Shown piece by piece: positions 25,230 to 38,478 of a stretch of 64,000 nucleotides of DNA. The translations under genes were made by a program, and so were the position numbers. The notes under the pieces were generated by a model. That model saw only the letters and a list, made by a program, of their open reading frames with translations, was not told the DNA's origin and made no database searches. The stretch's first letter is position 1; every line of letters begins with the position of its first letter. The DNA is from Cymodocea nodosa (Eukaryota > Streptophyta > Magnoliopsida > Alismatales > Cymodoceaceae), in NCBI GenBank assembly GCA_036874045.1, contig JAZBRI010000008.1, positions 3,425,001 through 3,489,000 of the forward strand, read 5' to 3'.

Positions 25230-27993
25230 GTTCTAGAAAGAAGATGATTTTATGTAATCCTAGTCCTCTGTCGTCTCTCTCTCTCTTCCTCTTCTCTCAT
25301 TGAAATTCATAATCATCAAGTGATAAAAAATGTGTCTAGGTTTGTGTCATGCATGAGTTTTCATTCTTCTTAGATTGTTTCAATTAATTATAGAACTAAC
25401 ATCAAAATTATTCCTCAGGAGCATATGTATGTTTTACATGTTAAATGAAAAATACCATGAACCAAAAACCTTCCAATGATTGAACCGCTGACAATATTGA
25501 GTGTTTTAGTTATTTTGCAGTTGATATCAAAATGAGCCACATGATTAAACCTAGACTCTTGAGGATAGAGTTGAGGTGATTCAAGGTTATCACCTCTACA
25601 ACAACAAAAATTGTTCCCACAAAAACAACATGAAAATGGGGTGCATTTGGGAATGTGAGAGACTTAGGTTTTTCATGAAATGGGGTTAAACCAGCAAAGA
25701 AAGCTGGCAGAGCTACGACCAGCGGATGGAGAGGAAGGCACAGAGGTGCGATCTTAAAGGCAAAGCAGCAAGGTCAAGGATTTTAGAATTCAATTTCAAC
25801 AAATTCCAAATATACAAACACTCACTAAGGTACTCTACCTAAAACACCAAGTATTAGTTTAATGCAAAAAGTGAGAAAGCTTCTCCAGATTTCAATCTAA
25901 CAAGGAGTGGAAAAAGAATCTTTTACATTTTAAGCCATGGCTTGGTTTTACATTTACCTGAAAAAGCTAGCTTTTAGTGTCTTAAGAAGCTCAAAGTAGT
26001 GGTTGTATTGTTGATAAAGCAATGAATATATTTTTACAAAGTTGATAAAATAGAGCTTCTTAAAAAATTACCTTCACTTAGAAACTAAGAGCTTGTGCCA
26101 TCCAACATGAATGAATCATACATTTTGTAGTTAATGTTTATAAGGATCTTATCCTAATTCCTTTGAATCCTTTCTTTATAGAAAAGTTAGAAATCAAAAT
26201 GAGTTCATGCTCTAAGTCAAGTCACCCCTGTCTTTTCTTTGATTCTTTTCTGACAAGAGTGATAAGTCAGCATCCTTCCTTCCCTAGTAGCATATTTTAA
26301 ATTGAAGCTATTTCCTATTCTAAATGCAAGATTATCTGATATGTTCCACTACTAGGATCATGTGAGATCTATTCATTTAACAATGTTACATCAAATTATG
26401 GTTAGTTACAATTCTCAGACCCAGCAAGATGCCATACCATCATGATAAATTGGGAGCAATAAAAAGTCTAAAAGCCATATGTTTAAAAACAAATATTTAC
26501 CAAATCCACATTAAAATTTTCAAAATCCTCCACCATTATCATTATAATTGGAATACTTGCAATCAATACATACACATATATTCATATATGCATGTATGCA
26601 TGCACTACGTAGAGTTGTTTATATAAATTCTTTTCTTTTATATATTTTTAGTGGTGAATATGGCATTGTCTTCTTCACCCTTTTTCTTGTAAACAACATT
26701 AGTTGTCATACTCTTCACTTCAATCTCCACTTTTCCTCGAAGAAAACCATGCTAATTTACTCTTATTGACTCTCTTTTTTTATTTGGATGTTTGTGGCCA
26801 ATAGTTGTAAGGTAACCTACATAACATTGAGGTCCAAGGATCGAGTTCCAAGGTCAAATTTGAGTTGAAGAACTTTTTTCTTGAAAAAATATTGAGCAAA
26901 GATTAAGCATATAATCTAGGAATTAGAGGTAAACCTTTTAATGACTTGGGATGAGTGATGGTGCTTACTTTGTTAACTTAGACCTTGTTTGTACACATTT
27001 TTTATCAAAAAATAAAGTAACAGAAAATAATGAAAAATAGAGATGGTAAGATATGATAGGATATAATAGGAAATGCAATGTTGTTGTTTATATACTAAAA
27101 TAAATAATGGAAAACTAGGAAATAAGATGTTTGTATAGTTATAGGAAATGATAAGAAATTAAAAAACTAATAATTTTTAAAAAATTAAATAATAAATTAT
27201 TATAATCATACTTTTTAATATTACATTAATGTTATTATTTATTTTAATCTATTATACCTATAATATGTTATTTATTATTATAATTATAATTACTATATTT
27301 TAATTTATTATAATTATGTTGATAATTATATGTTATTTATTATATTATAAGTTAGTATCATTTTTTATTGCTTCCAAATAAGTGAGGTAGGAAATAGTGG
27401 AAAATGTTTTTTCTAATATAGGAGGAAACAACGAAAAAAAATTATCATTTCTGAATGAGTAAAATTTCTTGACTCAACTTTAACTATAAGTGTATAGTGT
27501 TTACAACATGTGATAAGTACAAGTCATTCTTCTACAGGGATTGCATTTATAATTTAGTTAATTACAATTAACATACTTTATAATTGACTAGTTAAACTAT
27601 AGCAATTACAATAACATTCAATGTAGAAATCAATTTAAGAATATAAATGTTTATTACAATTTTTTATTGCTTCCAAATAAGTGAGGTAGGAAATAGTGGA
27701 AAATGTTTTTTCTAATATAGGACGAAACAACGAAAAAAAATTATCATTTTTGAATGAGTAAAATTTCTTGACTCAACTTTAACTATAAGTGTATAGTGTT
27801 TATTACAACATGTGATAAGTACAAGTCATTCTTCTACAGGATTGCATTTATAGTTTAGTTAATTACAATTAACATACTTTACAATTGACTAGTTAAACTA
27901 TAGCAATTACAATAACATTCAATGTAGAAATCAATTTAAGAATATGAGCGTTCCATCACTTAGATGATTTACAATAGTTAACACATATATGCT
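25230..27993. other. 3' flank of the myosin gene and repeat-edge region
   Basis: A CT-rich microsatellite lies at about 25269-25300 just after the stop codon. The rest is AT-rich with no supportable gene. From about 27000 the sequence becomes extremely AT-rich and merges into the tandem duplication at 27361-27945 beside the retrotransposon. Confidence 0.4.
27361..27945. repeat. Direct tandem duplication, two units of about 290 bp
   Basis: The block beginning TTTTTATTGCTTCCAAATAA at 27361 repeats with an offset of 299 bp, with only a few differences. Each unit contains a stretch (AACTATAAGTGTATAGTGTT ... GTACAAGTCATTCTTCTACAGGG) that resembles the start of the neighbouring Athila-like LTR (ACTGCAAGTGCATAGTGTCT ... 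GTACAGGTCGATCCCACAGG). It is probably a decayed piece of a related LTR that was later duplicated. Confidence 0.75.
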
Positions 27994-30274
27994 TGTTTGG
28001 GTTTTCCTAGCACTACACTAGAAAAACTTGGATTTGCTACTTCTGATTTTACTTAGTTAATTTATCTTTATGCCTATTCTCTCTTTTAGAAGTAAACAAA
28101 CAACCTTTAATATAATTTAGATATTAATTTCAATTTGTACTTTAACTGCAAGTGCATAGTGTCTATTGTATCAGTGTGCAAGTACAGGTCGATCCCACAG
28201 GAAATTGCTGACGAACTTGAGAACTGTTCGTTTGTTAAAAATCAAATTTATATATTCAATAAGCTCTCCGTTGAATTACAGCTAACTCAATGGACTAAGT
28301 TCATTGAGTTATGGATAACTCAACGGACTAACCTCGTGGACTTAAGTTAACTCCACGAGCCTGCCTTTTCTTTTTAATACTGCTATTTACAAAGGAATTC
28401 GGCCAACCATTGGGCGATTCCACAGATTGTAAATAACATCAATTAAGCTCTTTAATGTTAGTTAACATTGGATTTATCATTGAGCAATACTAACATTCAA
28501 ATAATTCAAACAGTAACCATTAAAATCTTTAAGTCTTTTGAACGAACCAATTTCAGTAAACTGTAAAATTAAAACTAACATAAAACAATCACAACACTGA
28601 TATAGATAACATTAATCACGATACAACACTCAAATACAACATACAAACATAGATAAATTATTTTTGGTATTTTTGTTTTAATGTGAACATGGAAATAGGC
28701 GATAGGTGAAATGTAAAGTAATCTCACTTGACAGTAAATACTTCTGACACTACTTGCAATGCGATTACACCACTGAAAATTAAACTACTTACAATCCTGT
28801 CTCCTCTCCCTATAGAATCGCGAGTCCAGAATTGCAAGATGATCTCCTCTTTAGTATACAGGTATCAACCCGAAGCCAAGGCTAAAAGCTTTACGATCTC
28901 CTGAAATATGAGTCAGCGCTTGGTGAAAATGGCTTCCCTTCCCGTGACGCGATCACTCCTCACAGTGGTTGTCAGACATTGTGTTTGGCTCGGAATCGAC
29001 CCGACATCAGGCAAGTATCCTCACAGACCTCCGATGGTTGGTGATTGTTGTGGTGGTAACGATGGTTGGTGTGATACTTCAGAGAATCGCTGATACTGTC
29101 TGTAGAAAGCTCGGTGCTCCTCCTCTGTATACACTAGTCGTCCATCGATCACACACTTCTTCTTTTTTTCTTCTTTTCTTTTATATTTCTTCAGTAGTAA
29201 CTGCTTCTGCTTGAATGATCGGTTAGATTTCCTTCATTTATATCAACGACGATGATTTCTTTTCCCTGCGCGATTGAATTCCTGCGTGATACGTGCAAAC
29301 GTGATTTTTCCTTTCAACTGTCCTATTTCTACAACCGCTACAATGGCATATTAGAAAATATATAGTCCATGGAGTTACAGATAACTCAATGAACTTTTTT
29401 CGTTGATTTAACTATAAAACACGTGCATAAATTTAACTATCCGATGCTCAGGTGTATTTCGGATACTTATAAACTTAACTATCAGATTCAGTAATAAACA
29501 AATATTTTTATAATAAGAATTTTACCACGTGCAAAAATAACAACTTAAGTTTATAATGCTAACCTAACGCATTGACTTAGTGTTCAATATAGCAACTCAA
29601 TGCGTTTAGTTATGTTAACTTAACGAGTTAAACATGCGCACCTCACGTGATACAATACAACATTCGTAACTTATAATTTCACCACGTGTATAACACTAAC
29701 TTAACGAGTTTGTCTCTTCTTTTACTCACTAACTTAACGAGTTATTACGTGACCTATTTTAACCTTTAAGCCTTTAACTTAACGAGTTCTCACGTGACCT
29801 CTATACAAACAAAACTCTAATTTAACGAGTTGTCTAAACGTGCAATGTTCATGATACAGAAGATATAACTTTAAAACATATCATGCTTTTCAATAAAAAC
29901 ACACATTAACTTAATATTTAGCTAAATGAGAAATTAATGCAACGAAACGACTAGTTGTTAACTTCAGGAAATTTTCAAAACATAACTGCTTGGCAATTTA
30001 AACATAACTATCCGATACATATTCGGTCTGTTAAACATAACTGTCCAAAATATCAGAAAATTCGGACACTTAAGAATTTCACAACCTACAACTTATCGAC
30101 AGTTCATAAATGTACTAAATTAACATTAATTTCCCCAAATTAAGCAGATTCTTCAATTAAAGCATATAACAGTGCAATTATAACATAATGGCTTAATTCA
30201 TATATGATAAGCTAAATATTGTGCAATTAATCATCATTTAACCGTTAATAATATGCACTTTTTCATTCTAAACA
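27994..30274 (-). repeat. 3' LTR (left copy), about 2.28 kb
   Basis: The plus-strand ends are TGTTTGGG and TCTAAACA, imperfect inverted termini of an LTR. It is about 430 bp longer than the middle copy because of extra sequence around 29430-29830 in which the word AACTTAACGAGTT recurs many times. It contains the motif GCAAGTGCATAGTG...GATCCCACAGG near 28148-28203, characteristic of Athila-type LTRs, and paired dyads of the type CGTTGAGTTA-N4-TAACTCAACG. Confidence 0.82.
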
Positions 30275-30284
30275 CTTCTCCCAT
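30275..30284 (-). other. Polypurine tract of the retrotransposon
   Basis: The reverse strand reads ATGGGAGAAG immediately before the LTR start TGTTTAGAATG. This is the expected plus-strand priming site. A second purine tract (GGTATGGGGGGGAGG, 31576-31590) lies about 1.3 kb further inside. Confidence 0.7.
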
Positions 30285-33026
30285 ACCTAATTTTTGCTAG
30301 TCCCTTAGCAAACTAAGATCTAATTAATTGGTCTTTAAAAGTGCTAGAATTAATTCTTCCCCTTTTGTTTTTCTTCTGTTTAGCATAAAAATATATTCTG
30401 TATGTTTCAGTAATCAACCTGCAAATATACTTAGAATATATGTAAATTACATACCAAGTATATCATCATCATATAGGTGTTAATTATATTGTCGTTTGTT
30501 CTTCTTTTCATCATCTGTCATCTTGAATTTTCCAAAAAGATTTTTAGAAGAAATTTCAACAACATACGAATCAAAATACAATCTAATTCAATATGATTAA
30601 GACAAGTAGAATAAATAATTGTATCTCCATTAAACAACTTCAAAAGTCAATTCCAGATTCATATTTCAGCAATTCTAGATAACATAAAATATACTCGATT
30701 CATAAGATATCTGTATTTCACAAAACACTTGTATCTTTTTAGAAAAGTATATGTATTTTTTCTTTTCTTTTTTCGTACTTTAAAAGTTAATTTGACAAGC
30801 TTGAATCATATAAGAGCTTTCTAATGTACTCATGTAACGAGCTTACAGTCAACAATCCCAGATCTGATCAGGATCTTAGGTTGTCAGATTTTAAGAGTCT
30901 TTTTTTAGGTCAACAATCCTTGCATACCTATCTGCTTAAGTACAAAAGGCTCGTGATCAAACAAGTCAATAAACTCTCAATTTTTTATTATTATTTTTTC
31001 AATCAAAACTACAAACACAAAACAAAACATTAATCGCATACTATATATGTATGTATTTCATTAATACAGATGCAGTAAAACACTAATCTCATATAGTTCT
31101 ACTTCTATCATTTACTGAAAATATGAATCCATCTCAATAAGCTCATACTTTTTCTGTAGTTTAATAAGATCTACACATAAATCATTCTACAAGTTCAATT
31201 AGTCAAATTAGATGTATCTTTAATCATATGTGTTTCATTTAATCTAGAATTCACATCTCAGCTCTTTCAGGGCTTCAGATAATTTACTGATTTTTCATTA
31301 AGCATTCTGATTTCATTTTAAAATCGTGAAACTGTTAAACTCATGAAATTCAGAAAAAAAACATAAGATACTATATCTAGATTTAAATAAATAATAAATT
31401 CTATAGCATCTTATATAGCCTTCTAAATATAACATTCAAGTAGTTTATAAAAAAATTACAGTCTCAATTATCGGATAGTTACAACAAGTTCATAAAAATT
31501 TTCAATTTCCTCAAAACTTTGCAGTACTATTTTAATTTCTTTAATTAACAAATTTATATAGTTGTTACTTTAATTACCTCCCCCCCATACCTACATTTTG
31601 CATTGTCCTCAATGTAAAGAGTTTGACAATAAGTACAGTAATTGTAGCAGACATGAATAAAGTTTTGTTTGATTTAAAATTCAGGATAAGTAATTGGTTA
31701 CATACTTTGTTCCATTTGTATCTCCTTCTGCATATTCCGATTTTTTTTTGATTCAATCTGAAAAACTTTCCATTCTATAAATATTTGTTGTTGGATGAAG
31801 TTGAATCAGCTGCTTCTCCTTCCAGTTCCTCCAATGCTTTCTCCTTTCTTTTAAAAGTACTGGTAACTCGTAAATAACATTCTGTTTCATATATATACTA
31901 CGCATCCATAAAGTGAATAAATCTCGTTGTAAGAACATGTCTTGCAATGTGCATCGTGGTTCCTGTTTTTATGGGTACGTGTACCACTACTAATTTCAAA
32001 TTTAGGTAACCGCTAAACCGACGAAGTTTCGTTCGTGGTTAGAAGAATAACTGTTCTGCTTAATCCACGAACTAACCTCGTTGAGTTACATATTACTCAA
32101 CGGAACACAGTCGGTTACTGTTGCTAACTCCACGGACTAACTTTGTTTAATTACAGATAACTCAACGGAGTGACCTTATATTATATTACTGACCTCGTGG
32201 AGTTACGGTTAACTCAACGGTTACTTCGTTGAGTTAACACTTAGCAATAACTAAGTTTTACTCTCGTAAGTTCCTCTTTGTTCTTATTTTCTTTGTTTAT
32301 TCTGCTAACTGACATAAAGTTAAATCTATGTCATTAATGACTCATTTTGATTAAAATACATTTAAATCTAAACATTATATAAATATTTAACTTGCAGGTC
32401 ATTTTATGTTATGCATAATTTATATTTTATCTTACAACATACAAAAATTTTTAACCAGTTATCTTATCATTCAGCAAATTGTAAATCTGTTACATATTCA
32501 TTCATAAAGTTCCGCAAATTACTTAATTTTCAATAAATTCCATTCATTCTCACATCCAACACACGTATGAAAATTGCATCTGAAAAATTATTTTCATTAA
32601 TATGAATCAATTACAATACAAGTACATCATACAATTTCATACAATTTTACATAAGTAGACGAACAATACAATTTAATCTCTATGCCTAAGTTCATCTACT
32701 TCCTTCTGGAGTTTTTCTAATTGAAGTTCTAATTGATTAATCCTCTCTACAGCTCCTATAATTTCTCCAAAAGGTACTGCTAGTTCTGCAGCTACAAAAT
32801 TTCTGTATTCTTTCACTGAAATGGTTCTTGATCTGATCCTTTTTAATGTCTATTTAGTGAAATCGATACAGTCCACCATCAACAGTGGAATCAAATCTCC
32901 ATAAAATAATTTCTTCTTCATTGTTTTCAGCTTGGAGATAAAAACTGCAGACCAATTTATTTGGATCTTATTTACAACTGCATACATGACCCATTTGACA
33001 AATTGACTTATTTCTATGTCATGGCC
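30285..33026 (-). other. Long 3' untranslated part of the retrotransposon
   Basis: AT-rich, non-coding interval between the third open region and the polypurine tract. It contains the inverted repeat TTTGCTA...TAGCAAA near 30293-30312, a second purine tract at 31576-31590, and several CGTTGAGTTA/TAACTCAACG dyads between about 32078 and 32240. Short open frames here show no recognisable domain. Confidence 0.55.
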
Positions 33027-34620
33027 CTATCGTTGATAGACATTTTTAATAAGAATGTTAGCTACCATGTGTGCTTTACCATTTAAATGCTTCAATCTGT
33101 TTAATAATGGCACACCAGGATTGATAGCTAAACAATCCTTAATTTGCTGCTCAGTCCATTCAACTGTAGTTGTATCTTCCAAAATTTTTGTTCCTTCATT
33201 CTTTAAACCAAATATGTTGTGGAGAAGCTCTGGTGTTATCTGTACATCAGCTTCCTCCACATTTGAAATTAATCCTCCTTCTCTTTCTCTCAAATTTGTA
33301 TAGAAACAGGGCACTAAATTTTCATATACTGTATGCCCTCTTTCTTGAGATATAAATTGCAGTAGACCTTGGAATTCAAATAGATCTTTGATTTCTTGCA
33401 TTCCATACCAATTTACTGGTCTACTGTAAATAATATTGTAACCCCTTATTTCTTGGTATTTGGCATAAGCTTCCTGACTACAAAAATGTACTTCATTCAA
33501 AATTGTTGTTTTAGTCAGGTCAGGAAGGTGACTTTGTTGCTCCTGAGGGGTTTGTACTTGTTCTTCCTCTAGCATAGGCTGCATTTGGACATTTTCTTCA
33601 GATTCTTAGATTTTTGCTTTTGCTTCTGTCTGTGGTGGTGAGCCGGCAGAACTCTCCACTCTGTCTTGAATTCTTTCCATAATTTGCTGAAGAGTTTCTT
33701 GCTCTTCAGTGGAATCTGTGAAATTATTTTTGTCCAAATGGCTTCTTTCAGTCTCTTCATTTTCTACTCTTTCTTCTTCCTCCTGACTACCAATCTGTTC
33801 TATTACTGTTCTTTCTGATTCTGTAACAGATTGGGATGGAGTCATGGACAATTCAGTTTCTACCCTAATTTATGTTTCTTCTTGTACAGGCTGCAAACTA
33901 ATTTCAGCCTGATTTTTTCTTTTCTTTGCTCCTCCTTAGATTTGGATAGTAGGTTAATAAAAATTTGCTCCACAGGCCCTGTAAAAATTGGTACTTCAGA
34001 TTTAATTTCTTCATATTCAAGCACTTTTTCTTTTCCTTTCTTTTTTCTGATTAGTTGTGCTTGTTCTTCCTCTTCATCTTCTGAAATTAAATCTACAAAA
34101 ATAGGCTCTGCAGGCCTTTGAGCTATAGGTACTAGCTCTTCCTGTTTAATTCTTCCAATAATTACTGGTCTCGAAGGACCAGCTTCAGCTTCTTTTGTAG
34201 CATATCTAATAGCAGTTCTGGTAGTAGCTTCTTGATGCCGTTCCACTTTAATTTTATATTGGGCTTTTAACTTTTCTACAGCCCTCTTTTTGTACAGTGC
34301 ATCAAACACCAAGTGTGCTTTAGCTACTACCAAATCTTCTTATTCTCCTTGATTTTTTCCAACTTGAACTAGTTCTGCAAATTCTCTTATTTCTTCTTCA
34401 GTCGAAGGCCCCATCATTTCTGCTCGTGCCAATGGCTTAAATGGTGGAACTGAAGGTCCAGACTGCTGCTCCTCAGGAACAGGTCTTTCAGCAGTTGGTT
34501 CCTCTCGTTCTTCAGTTGCTTCTTCATTTTCTTTCCTTTCTTGCTCCCAGATCGCCCATTTAGCTTGTCTACAGATTCGTCTTTTGAACCAGAGCTGGGA
34601 CTTACGTTGGATTAATTCTA
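33027..34620 (-). pseudogene. Third open region of the Athila-like element (broken)
   Basis: Downstream of integrase, where Athila elements carry an additional (env-position) gene, there is a coding-like region broken into pieces at 34333-33860, 33851-33606 and 33584-33027. The N-terminal part is rich in Glu/Pro. The last piece has FYTNLREREGG and a VQITPELLHNIFGL block, resembling the 'putative plant transposon protein' domain found in many plant Gypsy elements. No signal peptide or membrane anchor is apparent, so a viral-envelope role is not supported. Stop codons interrupt it, for example near 34340. Confidence 0.6.
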
Positions 34621-35415
34621 GGGAACTACATTACTTGGCCTTATTTGTCTTTCCTTGCTTATAGTTATTTCTGTTGCTATTCTGATTTGTGTTTCCATTA
34701 TTTAAGGTATCTGTATACCACAATCTTCTAATATTTTTCTTAATCAAAAAAGTTCAGATTCTACCTTCTATAACTCTTTTTCTCTCGTTGTATTTCTAAT
34801 CTTCTACCTCGTGTGTCATTCTTCAGATTCTTTCAGAAACTGTGCGGTGTCCACTGCCTTTTCCTAGAATTCAAGCGTCATCTTCCTCATCGTGGAGTTA
34901 CACAATAGCACAGAATCGCTATGATTTCTACTGTTCTAGATTCTAAATGATTTACCGGATAATGCCCCTAAAACCCTAAGTTTTAGTTTAAATAAGCCTT
35001 AAGTTTAGGCGGGTAATCGGGTCATTTCCCGAACCAACTATTACTATTTTATCCGCGGTCTAACCTACAGTACTTCGTTGAGTTACAATTAACTCAACGG
35101 AATAAGCTCATTGACTAACTCAAGACTCAACGGAGTAAACTCGTTAAGTTAAGCGTAACTCAACGGACTTCTCGTACAAGCAAATATAATAATAAAAAAA
35201 TTACAGAGAATAGTTTTTCTGTTTTTTTACCGGTTTAACTGATACTATGTTTCGATAAAACCATTATTTTTTCTAAAAATTAATACAATTTTTTTTAATG
35301 TTCCGGTCATATCGATGGATCCAATCGGTTGAACCGCAACTATTTTTATGTTTTATATATATTTTTAATATTATTTTATATATATATATATATAAACATA
35401 AAAACTGATTTCTTA

Positions 35416-37011
35416 CTAAGTAAAGCTCGAGTAGTCCTCTACTCCGACTTCTTCTATAATTCCAAATGAGCTTTTTAGTGTTTTCAGAATAGGTTTAAGT
35501 CTTTGTCCATTTACTTTAAATATATTCTGATTTTTAGGATTTTCAATTTCAATAGCTCCATAAGGATAAACATTTCGAACTATGTAAGGTCCTACCCATC
35601 TAGATCTTAATTTTCCTGGATTGTTATGGAGTCTAGCCATATAAAGATATATTTCTTGTCCTATTTCAAAGCTTTTAGGAATAATTTTTCTATCATGCCA
35701 AAATTTAATTTTTTCTTTTTCTCTTACAGTCTTTGAATAAGCTTTATTTCTAAATTCTTCTAATTCAATTAATTGCATTTTTCTATTTTCATCAACTTGA
35801 TATAAATTAGTGTTCAGAGTTTTTAATGCCTAATAAGCTTTATGTTCTATTTCAACAGGTAAATGACAACTTTTTCCATATACTAGCCTAAAAGGTGACA
35901 TACCTAAGCTTGTTTTATAAGCAGTTCTATAAGCCCAAAGTGCATCTATCAATCTATTAGCCCAATCTGTTCTGGTAGGATTTACTACTTTTTCTAAGAT
36001 TAATTTAATTTGTTTGTTTGCACGTTCTAATTGTCCACTTGTTTGCAGATGATATGATGTTGCAATTCTGTGGTTTACTCCATATTTCTTCATTAAGGCT
36101 TCAAAACTTCTATTACAGAAATGAGTTCCTCTATCACTGATAATAGCTCTAGGTATTTCAAATCTATCAAATATATTTGTTCTTATAAATTGAATTACCA
36201 CTTTGTTGTCATTAGTTTTTGTAGGAATAGTTTCTATCCATTTTGATACATAATCCACCCCCAACAATATGTAATTAAATTGATTAGACATAGGAAATGG
36301 ACCTATAAAATCTATTCCCCACACATCAAAGATTTCAACCTCAACAATAGGATTAAGAGGCATCATATTCCTCTTTGATATTCTTCCTATTTGTTGACAT
36401 CTTAAACAACTTAAGCAATATTTGTGAGCATCTTTGAATTGTGTTGGCCAATAAAACCCACATTGCATAATTTTTACAGCAGTTTTCCTTGAACTAAAAT
36501 GTCCTCCACAAGCTTGGTCATGACAAAAAGACAATATGATCGGATATTCAGTTTCTGGAACACACTTCCTTAAAACCAGATCAGGACATTTCTTAAATAA
36601 GTATCGGTCTTCCCAATAGTAATATTTTACTCTTGAGAAAAATAATTTCTTATCCTGTCTATTCCAATCTTTAGGTGTTAAACCAGTAACTAAGTAATTA
36701 ACTATGTCTGCATACCAATGCATTGTATTGATGGTCATTAATTGTTCATCATGAAAATTATCCTTAATTTTAATATTTGATTTTTCTATTTGTAATCTTG
36801 ATAAATGATCTGCTACTACATTCTCACAACCTTTTTTATCTTTAATTTCTAGATCAAATTCTTGTAATAATAATATCCATCGGATCAATCTAGGTTTAGT
36901 TTCTTTTTTCTTTATTAGATGTTTTAAAGCTGAATGATCCGTGTATACTATTACTTTAGCTCCAATCAAATATGATCTAAACTTTTCTAAAGCAAACACA
37001 ATAGCTAATAA
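35416..37011 (-). pseudogene. Retrotransposon RNase H C-terminal part and integrase, broken
   Basis: The reverse-strand frame continues the reverse transcriptase. It shows the RNase H block [14 protein letters not shown], then the integrase zinc finger (H...H, C-x2-C in YCLSCLRCQ), and the catalytic core with all three acidic residues: D in [10 protein letters not shown] in [10 protein letters not shown] in GQLERANK. After a stop codon at 35830-35832 (TAG, where relatives have Trp) it continues to 35416 with a C-terminal domain containing LRSRWVGPYIV. The frame matches that of the upstream pol segments, so the break is by nonsense codons only. Confidence 0.85.
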
Positions 37012-38472
37012 TTATTTTTCAGTAGTTGTGTAATTAACTTGAGCATCATTTAAGGTTTTGCTTGCATAATGAATCACTCTAGGAGATTTTTCTATTTTCT
37101 GTCCTAATAATGCTCCTACAGCAAAATCAGAAGCATCGCACATTAATTCAAATGGATGGTTCCAATTAGGTGCTTGAATTATAGGAGTTAAAATTAAGCT
37201 AGTCTTAAGTCTAAAAAATGCTTCTTTGCAATTTTTATCAAAGTTAAATGGAACATCTTTTAATAGATTAGTTAAAGGTCTAGTTATCTTGCTAAAGTCT
37301 TTAATAAATCTTCTATAAACACCAGCATGTCCTAGAAATGATCTAATATCTTTTACTGATTTAGGTTCTGGTAGATTAGAAATTACTTCTATTTTAGCTT
37401 TATCTACTTCCAACCCTTTTTTAGAAACAACATGCCCTAAGACTATTCCTTGTTTAACCATGAAGTGACATTTTTCCCAATTTAAAACCAGATTTTTTTC
37501 CACACAGCGTTTTAATATTTGGTCTAAATTGCTTAAACACACTTCATATGAGTTGCCATATATAGTAAAATCATCCATAAATATTTCTAAAAATTCATCA
37601 GTCATTCCAGTAAATATGCCCTGCACACACTTTTGAAAGGTAGCTGGTGCATTGCATAATCCGAATGACATTCTTTTAAAAGCATAAGTTCCATTAGGAT
37701 AGATGAAAGTTGTTTTCTCTTAATCCTCTAATGCTACTGGAATTTGATTATACCTTGAATACCCATCTAGGAAACAAAAATTTTCTTGCCCTACTAATCT
37801 TTCCAGCATTTGATCTATAAAAGGTAAGGGAAAATGATCTTTCCTAGTCACAACATTCAGCTTTCTATAGTCTATACATACTCTCCAGCCTGGTTGAATT
37901 CTAGTAGGTATCAAGTCTTGACTTTCATTCCTAATAACTGTTAATCCTGATTTCTTGGGAACTACATGGATTGGACTAACCCATGAGTTATCAGAAATCG
38001 GATATATTATATCATTATCTAACCATTTAACTATTTCCTTCCTGACTACTTCCTTAAGGTTTGGATTTAATTTCCTCTCAGGAATTCTAACAGGTTTAGC
38101 ATTCTCTTCTAAATATATGTGGTGACATCATAAAGTTGAACTTAACCCTTTTATATCAGTCATAGTCCATCCTATTGCTTCTTTATAACTTTTTATTACC
38201 TCTTTTAATTTAGCTATTTGATCCTCTTTCAAATCTGAAGCAATAATGATTGGACAGGTCCGTTTATCTTTCAGAAATATATAGGTTAATTCAGGAGGTA
38301 AATGTTTTAATTCTAAATGCTGCCCATCAGAAGCTAGAGCTCCTAATTGAACATCATCATTTTTTAAATTAATTTCTTCCTGATCTCCTTCTATATTTAT
38401 GCTTTCACTTTCTTCTAAAGTTTCAGAATTGATTTGCCTATTTAATTCTTCTTGAATCACATCATCTAACAT
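37012..38472 (-). pseudogene. Retrotransposon reverse transcriptase, broken by stop codons
   Basis: One frame carries the linker block (AIGWTMTDIKGLSSTL), RT motifs (WRVCIDYRKLN; DHFPLPFIDQMLERL; FGLCNAPATFQ), the active site FMDD (IFMDDFTIYG), NWEKCHFMV, LGHAGVYRRFIKDFSK and the start of RNase H (PFELMCDASDFAVGALLGQ). These match the Athila/Tat branch closely. Stop codons at 38128-38130 (TGA), 37720-37722 (TAA, where relatives have Gln) and 37012-37014 (TAA, where Glu is expected) inactivate it. I see no frameshift. Confidence 0.88.
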
Positions 38473-38478
38473 ATCTCC

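Noticed and set aside
28908..29214. Open frames inside the left LTR
   Set aside because: The corresponding region of the middle LTR has changes that do not preserve the reading, and the LTR is not expected to code for protein.
33027..34620. Retroviral envelope gene
   Set aside because: The position fits the env-like slot of Athila elements, but I see no signal peptide, cleavage site or membrane anchor.
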